DNA of 64,000 nucleotides from JAICMB01 sp035295125 (GTDB lineage: Bacteria > Acidobacteriota > Terriglobia > Bryobacterales > Bryobacteraceae), in the NCBI GenBank assembly GCA_035295125.1, contig DATGJP010000008.1, forward strand, positions 310,001 through 374,000, in the 5' to 3' direction. The notes below the pieces were generated by a model. It worked only from the letters and a program-made list of their open reading frames with translations, was not told where the DNA came from and searched no databases. Positions 34,583-43,608 of this stretch are shown piece after piece; position 1 is the stretch's first letter, and the number at the start of each line of letters is the position of its first letter. The position numbers and the translations under genes were made by a program.

Positions 34583-35560
34583 TCAGTACCCGCCTTGCTT
34601 CTCGAAAATCGACCGTGGATTCTCCACCATCATCGTGTGGATCTGCTCGTCAGTAACCCCCCGTTTCTTGAGTGCCGGAATAACGTCGTTGTGGATGTGC
34701 AGGTAATGCCAGTTGGGCAGGATGGCCGGCAGCGTGTGCTCGTCGAGCCAGTCGTTGAAACAGGCCGCATCCTGCGACAGAACCATTTGATTCGCGTGTC
34801 CCCGTTCACACAGCGTAGCGACCGTATTCACTCGATCCTCGAACGGCAGGATTGTGTCGATACCAAAGCGATCCATCCCGATATAGGAACCGTTCGCCAT
34901 TAACTCTTCCAGGTAATCGAGTTCGGTCGTGTCGCCGGAGTGCCCGATGACGACACGCGTCAGGTCAACGCCCTCTTCGCGAAAGATCTGCTGCTGTTCG
35001 AGGCCGCGGCGCGAACGGGCATGGGTATGAGTCGAGATCGGAACGCCGGTCTGGCGATGCGCCTGCGCCACGGCGCGGAGAATCCTCTCGACGCCTTTCG
35101 TGACGCCCGGAGCGTCTGTAGCGCATTTCAGGATGCCCGCCCGGACTCCTGTATCCGTGATTCCTCTCTGTATGTCCCGCACGAAGAGATCGATCATCAC
35201 CTCAGGTCCGCCCATCGGCGTGCCCGGTCCCCGAAAATGGAAATAAAACGGAATTTCGTTGTAGGTGTAAATGCCGGTGGCGACAATGACATTCAACCCG
35301 GTTTGCGCGGCGATGCGCTGAATGCGCGGGACATAACGGCCCAGGCCAATGACCGTGAGATCCACCACCGTGCCGATGCCTCGCGATTCGAGTTCCTTCA
35401 TGCGGGCCGTCGCCGCGTGAATCCGCTCCTCTTCGTCGCCCCATGTTTCGGGATAGTTCTGCATGATCTCGGGCGACAGCACGAAGATGTGCTCATGCAT
35501 CAACGTGGGGCCAAGCTGAGACGTGTCTATCGGTCCGCGAACCGTCTGGATGGTAGCCAT
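34583..35560 (-). CDS. Phosphotriesterase (PTE/PLL) family metal hydrolase
   Basis: A 325-aa amidohydrolase-fold enzyme. Metal ligands of the family can be assigned: H22 and H24 in MHEHIF, the carbamylated Lys145 in GILKCATD, H178 in STHTH, H207 in IGHSGD and D264 in LSQDAA. Most natural members are lactonases or carboxyl-ester hydrolases; activity on phosphotriesters is a side reaction. The ligase gene follows directly. No signal peptide, so it acts in the cytoplasm. Confidence 0.9.
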   Translation of the reverse strand: MATIQTVRGPIDTSQLGPTLMHEHIFVLSPEIMQNYPETWGDEEERIHAATARMKELESRGIGTVVDLTVIGLGRYVPRIQRIAAQTGLNVIVATGIYTYNEIPFYFHFRGPGTPMGGPEVMIDLFVRDIQRGITDTGVRAGILKCATDAPGVTKGVERILRAVAQAHRQTGVPISTHTHARSRRGLEQQQIFREEGVDLTRVVIGHSGDTTELDYLEELMANGSYIGMDRFGIDTILPFEDRVNTVATLCERGHANQMVLSQDAACFNDWLDEHTLPAILPNWHYLHIHNDVIPALKKRGVTDEQIHTMMVENPRSIFEKQGGY

Positions 35561-35668
35561 GTGCGACTTTCCAGATTACAACGAAAACGTGGAAGCGTCA
35601 CGAACGCGGAAGGTGGAGATGCAACCTGTCGCGATGGACGAATGGTCCACGAAAGTGGATGAAAACCA

Positions 35669-35838
35669 AGGTGGCGCAGGCAGTTTCGCCTGCGCGTTCC
35701 CGGCGAGGTCCAAAGGCAGGCTGAATGCCGGGTTGAAGCGGCTTTCAGCACTTCGAGACCCCACATTCGCCGGAAACAAACCGGTGCGCAGGATACAATC
35801 CCGTAACATTCTGCTTTGTGGAGCAGGCGGTTTCGTCT
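35669..35838. repeat. Composite palindromic repeat plus a second degenerate core
   Basis: Nucleotides 35669-35730 match the reverse complement of the copy at 60.6 kb over roughly 60 nt, including GGCGCAGGC, TTTCGCCTG and TCCAAAGGCAGGC. The hairpin GCGCAGG/CCTGCGC is at 35674-35695. A second, decayed core (GCAGGCGGTTTCGTCTTG) sits at 35821-35838 next to the pxpA stop. It fills the 280-nt gap between pxpA and the phosphotriesterase-family gene; I see no gene in the gap. Confidence 0.75.
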
Positions 35839-35840
35839 TG

Positions 35841-36599
35841 TCAATGTGCCAGCGGCCGCAGTTCGACGCCCGCGTCCCGCAGCGTCCGGGCCACAGCTTC
35901 CGCAATCTTCGCTGCGCCGGGCGTGTCCCCATGGATGCAGATCGTCTGCGCCGAAACCGGCACGCTGGATCCGTCCGACGTCGATACCGAACGTTTCTGC
36001 ACGATCCGAAGCGCTTGCTCCGCCGCCTTTTCAGGATCGCGAATCAACGCATCTTCATGACGGCGAGAACGCAGCGTGCCATCCGGTTCGTACCGCCGAT
36101 CCGCAAAGGCCTCGGCAGCTACACTAAACCCCGCGGCCCGAAAAGTGTCGAGCATAGGAGAACCCGCCAGGCCCACCAGCACCAGGTCCTTGCTGAATCG
36201 TCCCACTCCATTCGCAATCGCGCGAGCCAACGCCGGATCGTTAACAGCCTGGTTGTATAAAGCCCCATGCGGCTTGACATGCACAATTGACGCACCGAGA
36301 CTTTGTGCGATTTGTGCCAAAGCCTGCACCTGGTCGCACACCATGACCTCAATCTGAATCAAAGCAAGATCAACCTCGATCCGACCGAAATTTGCACGGT
36401 CGGCGTATCCGGGATGTGCGCCAATGGTCAGCTTCCAACGGAGCGCCTGCTCGATCGTAGCCTTCATCGTTTCCTCGTCTCCGGCGTGCCCGCCGCAAGC
36501 GATATTCACCGATGTAAGCGATGCCATGAGCGATTCCTGTGTGCCATCTGAGATTTGTTGCGGAATTTCGCCCATGTCGCAGTTAAGGTCGATCTGCAT
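35841..36599 (-). CDS. pxpA: 5-oxoprolinase subunit A (LamB/YcsF family)
   Basis: One of three subunits of the prokaryotic ATP-dependent 5-oxoprolinase, which opens pyroglutamate to glutamate. The start (MQIDLNCDMGE) and the GAHPGYAD and VKPHGALYN motifs identify the LamB/YcsF family. Length 252 aa is standard. It lies last in the order B, C, A on the minus strand, with a 48-nt gap after pxpC. Confidence 0.95.
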   Translation of the reverse strand: MQIDLNCDMGEIPQQISDGTQESLMASLTSVNIACGGHAGDEETMKATIEQALRWKLTIGAHPGYADRANFGRIEVDLALIQIEVMVCDQVQALAQIAQSLGASIVHVKPHGALYNQAVNDPALARAIANGVGRFSKDLVLVGLAGSPMLDTFRAAGFSVAAEAFADRRYEPDGTLRSRRHEDALIRDPEKAAEQALRIVQKRSVSTSDGSSVPVSAQTICIHGDTPGAAKIAEAVARTLRDAGVELRPLAH

Positions 36600-36647
36600 G
36601 GTTTGGCCCCTCTGAAATTTTTCACTCGCATTGGTATGGTAACGCCG

Positions 36648-37595
36648 TCAGCGTTCCAAAACCGCAACGTGGCGGAGGAAGTTTTCCTGCTCGCGAATGA
36701 GATTGTGTGCGGTCGCCGCATCGACGTGCTCGAAGCGAATTTCGTCGCGGGGCCGCAGCTGGCCGACGCTCGGCAGGTCGGCTGAGATGATGTTGGCAAT
36801 CTTAGGATAGCCGCCCGTAGTTTGCTGTTCGACGAAGAGTATGATGGGTTGGCCACCCGCCGGCACCTGGATTGCGCCCAGCGAGACGCCCTCCGTAATC
36901 ATGTGGCCGGCATGCAGCGTGTCGAGCGCCGCGCCCTGCAAGCGCAGTCCCATGCGGTTCGATTCTTCCGTCACCAGGTAGGGGCCTTCGTAGAACGCCT
37001 GAACGGAACCGGGCGGGAACTCGTTCGTTTGCGGGGCAACGGTTGCGCGCAACGTCTTGCGTGGCCGGACGCGCTCGAGCACGCCGACAGGTAGGGATCG
37101 GCCTTCGTCGGCGTCCCCGGACGTAGCGTCGCCTATCGTGAGCACATCGCCCTTCTTCAACTGCCGCCCTTCCAGTCCGCCGAGGCCGCTTAGTATGTGA
37201 GTCGACGAACTGCCGAGGAATAAAGGAACCGAGATGCCGCCGCGCACGCTCAGATAGCATCGCGCGCCGGAACGAGTGGGGCCCGTCCGCAGCGTGTGGC
37301 CGGGTTTAACACGGCACGCCGTCCACATCGGCATCGGCGCCCCGTCCAGCGTCGCCCCGAACTCCGAACCTGTAAGCGCCACGAGGCCGCCTTCGGGAAA
37401 CAGGAAATTCCCGCCGAGCAGCGTCATCTCCAGCGCCGCCGCGTGCTCAGCGTTTCCGACCAGCAGATTTCCCAACCGCACGGCGATCGGATCGGCGGCG
37501 CCGGACGCCGATACGCCCAAAGCTCCGTAACCGTAGCGCCCGATATCTTGCACGGTGGTGAACATGCCGGGATTCTGAACTTGAATGAGCGTCAT
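36648..37595 (-). CDS. pxpC: 5-oxoprolinase subunit C (KipA, biotin-dependent carboxyltransferase-like)
   Basis: A 315-aa KipA/PxpC subunit. Identifying segments are TTVQDIGRYGYGALGVSASGAADP at the N-terminus (residues 13-36), ALEMTLLGGNF and EGVSLGAIQVPAGGQPI in the second half. It acts with PxpB as the catalytic heterodimer. The ATG overlaps the pxpB stop as ATGA. Confidence 0.95.
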   Translation of the reverse strand: MTLIQVQNPGMFTTVQDIGRYGYGALGVSASGAADPIAVRLGNLLVGNAEHAAALEMTLLGGNFLFPEGGLVALTGSEFGATLDGAPMPMWTACRVKPGHTLRTGPTRSGARCYLSVRGGISVPLFLGSSSTHILSGLGGLEGRQLKKGDVLTIGDATSGDADEGRSLPVGVLERVRPRKTLRATVAPQTNEFPPGSVQAFYEGPYLVTEESNRMGLRLQGAALDTLHAGHMITEGVSLGAIQVPAGGQPIILFVEQQTTGGYPKIANIISADLPSVGQLRPRDEIRFEHVDAATAHNLIREQENFLRHVAVLER

Positions 37596-38242
37596 GGGAT
37601 CGGCCGGAAGCGCACGATGTCGCCCATTCGCAGAATGCTCATCTCAGGCCGATTGGGGTCGAAGATGTCGAGCGGCGTCTTCCCAATCAGCCGCCAACCG
37701 CCCGGCGTCTCGAACGGATAGATGCCGGTATGATTCCCGCCGATGGCGACACTGCCATGCGGCACGCGCTTGCGAGGCGTTTGCAAGCGAGGCGTGGCAA
37801 GCTCTTCGGCGAGCCCGCCAAGGTACGCGAACCCCGGGACGAATCCCAGGAAATATACGATGTACGACCCCGCCGCGTGCAGTTCCACTACGCGTTCCGG
37901 CGTTATGTTGTGCAAGGCGGCGACGTCGTTCAGATCGGGGCCATTCTCACTGCCGTAACGAACCGGAATCTCGACCGTTCGAGGCTCCGGCAGTTCCACT
38001 TCGTCCAGGCGATTTAGGTACGACTGGAGGATGCGCTCCAGCTCCGCATGCTCCAACTCGATCGGATCGAAAACCACCAGCATCGAACAATATGCCGGGT
38101 GCAAATTGCGAACGCCGGGGATCGGCGCATCCTCGATCAGCCGCGTCAATCGCAGCACACGCCGGTGTGTCTCAATGTCGACGCCGTCGCCCAGGTAAAT
38201 CATGAGCGACTGATCGCTGGCGTACTCGAATCGCGGTTTCAA
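37592..38242 (-). CDS. pxpB: 5-oxoprolinase subunit B (KipI-like)
   Basis: A PxpB subunit recognised by VRNLHPAYCSMLVVFDP, IPVRYGSENGPDL, FLGFVPGFAYLGG and PRKRVPHGSVAIGG. I place the start at TTG 38242, with GAAGG a few bases upstream, giving 216 aa, close to the family length. The reading frame stays open upstream to 38389 through the palindromic repeat, so a repeat-encoded N-terminal extension is possible but would be unlike relatives. PxpBCA follow a TonB-dependent receptor gene in the same direction. Confidence 0.9.
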   Translation of the reverse strand: MKPRFEYASDQSLMIYLGDGVDIETHRRVLRLTRLIEDAPIPGVRNLHPAYCSMLVVFDPIELEHAELERILQSYLNRLDEVELPEPRTVEIPVRYGSENGPDLNDVAALHNITPERVVELHAAGSYIVYFLGFVPGFAYLGGLAEELATPRLQTPRKRVPHGSVAIGGNHTGIYPFETPGGWRLIGKTPLDIFDPNRPEMSILRMGDIVRFRPIP

Positions 38243-38275
38243 GACGCGGCCTTCACCGGGACTTGCAGAACGTGG

Positions 38276-38345
38276 AAGCGTGGAGCAGGTTTCAGCCTGC
38301 CTTTTCCAACCCGAGAGTTTTCGTTGGCTGCCGCCTGCAAATAGA
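38276..38345. repeat. Composite palindromic repeat, divergent copy
   Basis: Hairpin GCAGG/CCTGC at 38285-38300, followed by CTTTTCCAACCCGAGAGTTT and CGTTGGCTGCCGCC. The latter blocks match 3050-3086 (CTTTTCCGAC, GGGAGTTTCCGTTGGTTGC). It fills the pxpB to TonB receptor gap. Confidence 0.6.
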
Positions 38346-38366
38346 TCCGCGGCAGCGCCGTGAGAT

Positions 38367-40355
38367 TTAGTGCGACCACCGCAACCCAACGCGCCACAAC
38401 CGTGGCTCCCCGATATTCGGCGTTGGAGTCAAGGCGACCAGATACTGGTGACTCAGAAGATTATCGATAGCTCCGTGCACCGAAAAGCCGTGCGAAATCT
38501 GCTGGCTCCCTGCAAGCTCGACTACCGCGAAACCAGGCAGCAGGAAATGGTTCACGTCATCGTCAAACTGGTAACTGTAGCTGCGTACGCCGAATGACGC
38601 GAAAGTCCGATGGCGCTGGTAAACCAGGTCGGCCGACCCCTGGTGTCGTGGAACCTGGGGCACCATCGGCCCCGTGGCATACTGCGAATGCACGAATAAA
38701 TAGGACGCTTCGCCGCGAAAGTTTCCCCAGCTCTGTTTGACCGTGGTCTCCAAACCCCGCGATAGCGCATTCGATGCGTTCTGCCGCTGGCGGATAATGC
38801 CCGATGCCGAGCTGCTTAAAGTCACGTTCGTAATCAGGCCATTCAGGTCGTTGCGGAACGCCGTAACGCCGATCCGTGTGGACTCGCCATACCAGTCCAC
38901 GCCCGCCTCCGATCCGAACAGCGTCTCAGGGTGTAGCAGAGGATTCGGCTGCGTATCCGTATTGCCAACGCGAAAATCGCGATACAACTCATTCAGCGTT
39001 GGGGTGCGGAAACTTTTGTATACCGCACCATGCGCCCGGAGTCGGCTTCGCCCCCATGCCACGCCGGCGCTGGGATTTACCCGTCCCACCTCGTACCGCG
39101 TGCCGCCGAACAATTGCAGCGAGCCCACCCGATAGTTCACCTGCGCGAAAACGCCATGCTCCAATTGGACTCCGCCGCCGACGCGGCTGCCGCTCGGGAA
39201 CAAATGATCGGTGCTGGTGCCTTCGACACGCTCTACATCCGCTCCGCCAATCACACTCCAACGCGACTCATGATGATTCCACAAAAACGCGCCGCCCTCC
39301 GCGCTCGACGGCACGGTCTGCAGCGACGTCAGGCGCTCGCTGTTCCGATTGGAAGCTACCGATGAAAAGCTGGAATGGAAGCCCTCACTCGTGTAATAAC
39401 CAAGCACCGACACCTGATCGTGCGACCACTCGTGCGTATAGTTACCCCCCAACGATCCCAGCCCCGTTGAGTTGGTGGTTAGTTGGGTGCCGTTCGCACG
39501 ATGCTCGGCCAGCATATCCAGCCGTACAAAGAGCCGGTCGGCCGCGCCCAGGTAGTCGAGCCGCACATTGCCTGCAACGAACTCGACCCCCGCGGGCGTA
39601 TCGACAGTTCCTCGAATCGTCCCAGGGACAATAAAATAGCCGTCCGTGTTGAGCGCGCGGGCAGCTCCTGAAATCGCAAATCGCCGCCAGATATCCGAAC
39701 CGCCGACCGACAGTTGATTCGTGTTGTAGTTGCCGCCTTCGTATCCCAGGTCGATGTGGCCCCGCGTGGGCTCCTGTGAAAAAACGCTGATGACTCCGCC
39801 GAGAGCCAGGTCGCCGAATACGCTCGTCGAGGCCCCGCGAGACATCTCGATACGTTCCAGCTCGTTCGGAATGAAGCGGTCCCAATACACCCAGCCGCCA
39901 AACGGATCGTTCTCCGGAATTCCGTCCCACAGCAGCAGAGTGCGGCTCGCCCCCGACGATGAGATGCCCCGCAGCGATACCCCCTGAGTCGTCGGATTTG
40001 CCACCAGGCTGGAAGACCGCCGGAATAATGAGAATCCCGGTATGTCCCGCAGTTTGTCATCGAGTTCGACGCCCGGAGTCGATTCGATCTTGTCCTGGTT
40101 GACTACCGTAATCGAGGCGGGCGCGTCTGTCGAGATCGTGTCCGTAACGTTGATGCTCTGTTTGAGCGGTTCGATTTTAGTTGGAGGGGCCTGCTCCGCT
40201 GGGGGCTGCGGCGGGGTGGGTGGGTTTTGCGCTGCGAGCCATGGCGGCATGGTCAAGGCCCAGCACACGCACATTAGGCTCGCCCAGATCCCAGCCGGAA
40301 TCCGCGAGCCTTTCGGGTGCCACGCTGAAGACAACCTGAAATATGTCCTGGTCAT
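38367..40355 (-). CDS. TonB-dependent outer-membrane receptor (classical size)
   Basis: A 662-aa receptor. The signal peptide has an extended n-region and the core IWASLMCVCWALTM. A TonB-plug domain (ASITVVNQDKIESTPGVELD, GVSLRGISSSGASRTLLLWDG) is followed by a beta-barrel ending LWRVGLRWSH. I chose the ATG at 40355 because it supplies the n-region. Other in-frame starts upstream (to 40535) and one at 40274 exist. With 40355 the gene overlaps the DUF58 gene by 179 nt in another frame. It takes up an unknown nutrient; the downstream 5-oxoprolinase genes are the only hint. Confidence 0.85.
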   Translation of the reverse strand: MTRTYFRLSSAWHPKGSRIPAGIWASLMCVCWALTMPPWLAAQNPPTPPQPPAEQAPPTKIEPLKQSINVTDTISTDAPASITVVNQDKIESTPGVELDDKLRDIPGFSLFRRSSSLVANPTTQGVSLRGISSSGASRTLLLWDGIPENDPFGGWVYWDRFIPNELERIEMSRGASTSVFGDLALGGVISVFSQEPTRGHIDLGYEGGNYNTNQLSVGGSDIWRRFAISGAARALNTDGYFIVPGTIRGTVDTPAGVEFVAGNVRLDYLGAADRLFVRLDMLAEHRANGTQLTTNSTGLGSLGGNYTHEWSHDQVSVLGYYTSEGFHSSFSSVASNRNSERLTSLQTVPSSAEGGAFLWNHHESRWSVIGGADVERVEGTSTDHLFPSGSRVGGGVQLEHGVFAQVNYRVGSLQLFGGTRYEVGRVNPSAGVAWGRSRLRAHGAVYKSFRTPTLNELYRDFRVGNTDTQPNPLLHPETLFGSEAGVDWYGESTRIGVTAFRNDLNGLITNVTLSSSASGIIRQRQNASNALSRGLETTVKQSWGNFRGEASYLFVHSQYATGPMVPQVPRHQGSADLVYQRHRTFASFGVRSYSYQFDDDVNHFLLPGFAVVELAGSQQISHGFSVHGAIDNLLSHQYLVALTPTPNIGEPRLWRVGLRWSH

Positions 40356-41367
40356 GTAGAGCGGGTAGGGCTTTCCCATGCCGCGGAGACACCAAAGCCA
40401 GATATTTAAGAATAGCGTATACGTCCGCTTCTTCCGGGACGCGGAATTCAGAGTCCTGGGTGTTGAACCGAAGCCGTGCGCCGCGCTGCGCCATGTTCCA
40501 TGCCAGGTAAGCGCAGCATTCCACCGCGTTCTCAAACCACGCCTCGTGACCTTCCGCGATGTCCAGGTCGAGGAACAGCGCCACCGCCTGTTCCTGTTCC
40601 TTGGCGAATTCCCTCACCTGCAAATCGCCCGTGTGCGCCGTGGCCTTCCAATCCACGTGCCGTGCGCTCTCGAATGCCTCGTACGGCCGGATACGGTAGA
40701 AATCGTGACCGTGTCCCCGGAACCACGAGTCAATCTCACCCGCCAGCGAAATGAGCAGTTCTTCGAATCCTGGCTGTGGATCGACCGACGGATACACCAC
40801 CACCTCGCGACGAAGCAGGACGCTGGTCCGGCGCTCGGCAAAACCAAACGGGAATCGGGTGGCAAAACGAAAGCTGTTCTCCCGGTATGAGCCGCGCCGG
40901 TCGAAGTACAGTTCCACCGGCTCGTTGATCGTACTGCTCGCCGGGATGATCGGGAAATATAGCGGCGATCGCAAACCGCTGTTCGCCTGCGCCGTCAGAT
41001 GAATCGAAAACGAGGGCATGAACCCCTTGATGTTGCGGATCACGATTCTTCCGGATAATTTGCGGCCCGCGGAGATGTGCTCAGGCAGGTTGAAATCCAG
41101 TTCCAGACCCGAAAGGGAGAGCTTGCTGACGAATCCCGAGATCATCAGCGTCGCCAGCATCGCGGCGAGCGTCAGGAATAGAAGATTGTTCGCGGAGACG
41201 AACGCAGCTAACGCCACCAGAAGGGTCGCCGCCGTGAACAGCAATCCCGTCCGCGTCACCTGCTGCCGGGCAGGTATGTCGAGCGCATTCTGAATTTTCG
41301 ACCAGAGGCTCGCCACCTCTTCAGTATGACCCGCTGCTCTTGATGGCGGCGCCTTCGACACATTCAT
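40177..41367 (-). CDS. DUF58 domain-containing membrane protein
   Basis: A 396-aa protein with two membrane helices (TGLLFTAATLLVALAAFVS and NLLFLTLAAMLATLMISGF, about residues 41-80), then a domain with RPYEAFESARHVDWKATA, the hallmark of DUF58, and a vWA-like fold. DUF58 proteins often act with MoxR ATPases, but none is adjacent. The start may be ATG 41367 (47 nt inside the CRTAC1 gene) or GTG 41316, after that gene's stop. The last ~60 residues share DNA with the TonB receptor signal peptide region. Confidence 0.85.
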   Translation of the reverse strand: MNVSKAPPSRAAGHTEEVASLWSKIQNALDIPARQQVTRTGLLFTAATLLVALAAFVSANNLLFLTLAAMLATLMISGFVSKLSLSGLELDFNLPEHISAGRKLSGRIVIRNIKGFMPSFSIHLTAQANSGLRSPLYFPIIPASSTINEPVELYFDRRGSYRENSFRFATRFPFGFAERRTSVLLRREVVVYPSVDPQPGFEELLISLAGEIDSWFRGHGHDFYRIRPYEAFESARHVDWKATAHTGDLQVREFAKEQEQAVALFLDLDIAEGHEAWFENAVECCAYLAWNMAQRGARLRFNTQDSEFRVPEEADVYAILKYLALVSPRHGKALPALHDQDIFQVVFSVAPERLADSGWDLGEPNVRVLGLDHAAMARSAKPTHPAAAPSGAGPSN

Positions 41368-42979
41368 AAGCGCCAGGCTTCAGGTTCTTGAACTCGTCCG
41401 TACGCCCGCTCGGCCACTCGATGACGGCGCGGCTGGCGCTATCGCGTTTGCCGATGCCAAATGTCACCGCCATCTCCGATTGCGACAGGTAGCTGGAGCC
41501 GCTCTTTACCATCCTCGACTGCGTTCCGTCCGCGGTAAACACCCGAATCACGGCGCCGATCGCGTCGCGGTTCGATTTTGTCCCCACCAGCCGAAAACGA
41601 ATAGAACGGTTGCCACTCGCGAGATCGTTGCGGTACAGCATGGCCGGACCGCGATTGGTTGTCATCAGGATGTCGATGTCCCCGTCGCGATCGAAATCGC
41701 CGTACGCGACGCCCCTGGCGACCTTCGGTGCGGCAAAATCCGATCCCGCCATTGCAGCGACATCGCGAAAGCCGCCTTTACCCTGGTTGAGGAACAGGTG
41801 CGGTGGCTGCGCGTAACCAACATTGCTACGGATGTTGCGGACGGTCTCGTCAATATGCCCGTTTACCGCGATCAAGTCGAGCCACCCGTCAAGATCGACA
41901 TCCAAAAAGACGCAACCGAACCCAAGGCTGCTCCGCGAAGCCGAACCGATTCCGGCCTGCATTGCAACGTCGGAAAAGATCCCGCCGGTTCCCGTGTCAT
42001 AGAGCGCGATCATCTCGTTATCGAAATTCGTGATCGCGATTCCGGGCCGCCCCGTGTTCCGGAAATCGGCAACGTCGATGCCCATTCCGGCGCGCGCCTT
42101 GCCATCCTCGCTGAACGCGATCCCGGCCCGCACGGCCTCGTCTTCAAATGTGCCGTTACGTAAATTCCGGTACAACTTGTTGGGCTGCGTATCGTTGGCC
42201 ACCACCAGGTCCGGCCAGCCATCGTGATCGTAATCAATCAGAGCGGCGCCTAGCGACTTTGAACTCGTATCGAAGATTCCGCTCTTCGCGGTGACGTCCT
42301 CAAACGTGCCATTCCCCCGATTGCGGAACAGCCAGCAAGTCGATCCGCGATACGCCTCCGGCGTGCAATACGATTTATGCTTTCCGTCGACGCTGCAAAA
42401 CACGTCATGTTCCGGTGCCCACTTCACGTAATTGCAGACGAAGAGATCCAGCAGACCGTCGCGATCGAAATCGAACCACAGCGCCGACGTGCTGAAGGCG
42501 CTCCGCCCTCCCAACCCGGCTTTTTCCGTGACGTCAACGAAATGGCCCTTCCCGGTATTCTGAAACAGCCGATTCTGGCCCACCGCGGTGATAATGACGT
42601 CCGGGAACCCGTCGTTGTTGTAATCCGCCACCGCCACGCCCATCCCGTACATCTCAACCGCGAGTCCGGCCCGTTCCGTCACGTCGGTAAACGTGCCGTT
42701 CCGGTTGTTGCGGTACAACTTCATAGTGCTTCGCTGCTTCTTCTGTCCCGGCCAGTCCATTCCGTTGACCAGGAGAATGTCTAGCCAGCCATCGCCGTCG
42801 TAATCCAGGAATGCGCAGCCCGGACCCATTGTCTCCGGCAGATATTTCGCGCCGAATGCCCCGTTGTTGTGTTGAAAAGCAATTCCCGCCGCAGAGGTTA
42901 CGTTCTCGAACTGAAAACCCGGGCCTCGCAGCGCCCCGGCCAACGGCAGAGCGCCCAACAGAAACGTCCGGCGCTTCAC
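41321..42979 (-). CDS. CRTAC1 family protein (FG-GAP/VCBS repeats plus ASPIC/UnbV domain)
   Basis: A 552-aa exported protein. A short hydrophobic N-terminus (TFLLGALPLAGALRG) is followed by repeated calcium-type motifs such as DYDGDGWLDILLVNG, DYNNDGFPDV and DFDRDGLLDL, which build an integrin-like propeller. The final ~90 residues (AIGAVIRVF ... AVIEWPSGRTDEF) are the ASPIC/UnbV domain. Bacterial CRTAC1 proteins have unknown roles and are abundant in Acidobacteria. The ATG overlaps the response-regulator stop (ATGA). Confidence 0.92.
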   Translation of the reverse strand: MKRRTFLLGALPLAGALRGPGFQFENVTSAAGIAFQHNNGAFGAKYLPETMGPGCAFLDYDGDGWLDILLVNGMDWPGQKKQRSTMKLYRNNRNGTFTDVTERAGLAVEMYGMGVAVADYNNDGFPDVIITAVGQNRLFQNTGKGHFVDVTEKAGLGGRSAFSTSALWFDFDRDGLLDLFVCNYVKWAPEHDVFCSVDGKHKSYCTPEAYRGSTCWLFRNRGNGTFEDVTAKSGIFDTSSKSLGAALIDYDHDGWPDLVVANDTQPNKLYRNLRNGTFEDEAVRAGIAFSEDGKARAGMGIDVADFRNTGRPGIAITNFDNEMIALYDTGTGGIFSDVAMQAGIGSASRSSLGFGCVFLDVDLDGWLDLIAVNGHIDETVRNIRSNVGYAQPPHLFLNQGKGGFRDVAAMAGSDFAAPKVARGVAYGDFDRDGDIDILMTTNRGPAMLYRNDLASGNRSIRFRLVGTKSNRDAIGAVIRVFTADGTQSRMVKSGSSYLSQSEMAVTFGIGKRDSASRAVIEWPSGRTDEFKNLKPGAYECVEGAAIKSSGSY

Positions 42980-43608
42980 GTGATGCTCACCAACCCATTT
43001 CGGATGGCGTAAACCACCAGTTCCGCCGTGTTATGAATTCCGAGCGCCTGCATGATATTCGCCCGATGAACCGAGACGGTGTTGGCGCTCAAACCCAGCA
43101 GAACCGCGATGTCTTTGTTCGATTTGCCATGAACAATCAGTTGCAGAACTTCCAACTCGCGGGTCGTCAAAGTCGGAACTTCGGCCTTCGACCCTTCCTC
43201 CGGCAATGCCAACCGTGGATCGAGGACCCGCTCGCCTGCCGCGATCCTTTTTACCGCCTGGACCAGTTCCAGGTCCATGGCGTTCTTCAGCAGATACCCT
43301 TGCGCGCCTGCCTCCAGACACGTGCGAACATAGCTCAGTTCGGAATGCATGCTGAGTATGAGCACGGCCGTTTCGGGAAGGGCCTTGAGGATGTGGCGCG
43401 TTGCCACGGCCCCGTTCATGCTGGGTAACGCAAAGTCCATCACGACGACGTTCGGGCTCAACCGCAGCGCCGCCTCCACGGCATCATGCCCATCGCTCGC
43501 CTCTCCCACCACCTGAATCTCGGGATCGTCCTCCAGCATGCGTCGAAAACCTCGGCGCACGAGGCTGTGATCGTCCACCAGAAGCACGGAAACGTTAGAC
43601 TCCGGCAT
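42976..43608 (-). CDS. NarL/LuxR-type response regulator
   Basis: A 210-aa two-component regulator. The receiver phosphoacceptor is Asp58 in VVVMDFALPSMNG, with the acidic pair VDDH at residues 11-14. A LuxR-type HTH (TTRELEVLQLIVHGKSNKDIA, about 145-205) follows. Its ATG lies 14 nt inside the sensor kinase gene, so the pair is coupled. It is the direct partner of that kinase. Confidence 0.95.
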   Translation of the reverse strand: MPESNVSVLLVDDHSLVRRGFRRMLEDDPEIQVVGEASDGHDAVEAALRLSPNVVVMDFALPSMNGAVATRHILKALPETAVLILSMHSELSYVRTCLEAGAQGYLLKNAMDLELVQAVKRIAAGERVLDPRLALPEEGSKAEVPTLTTRELEVLQLIVHGKSNKDIAVLLGLSANTVSVHRANIMQALGIHNTAELVVYAIRNGLVSIT

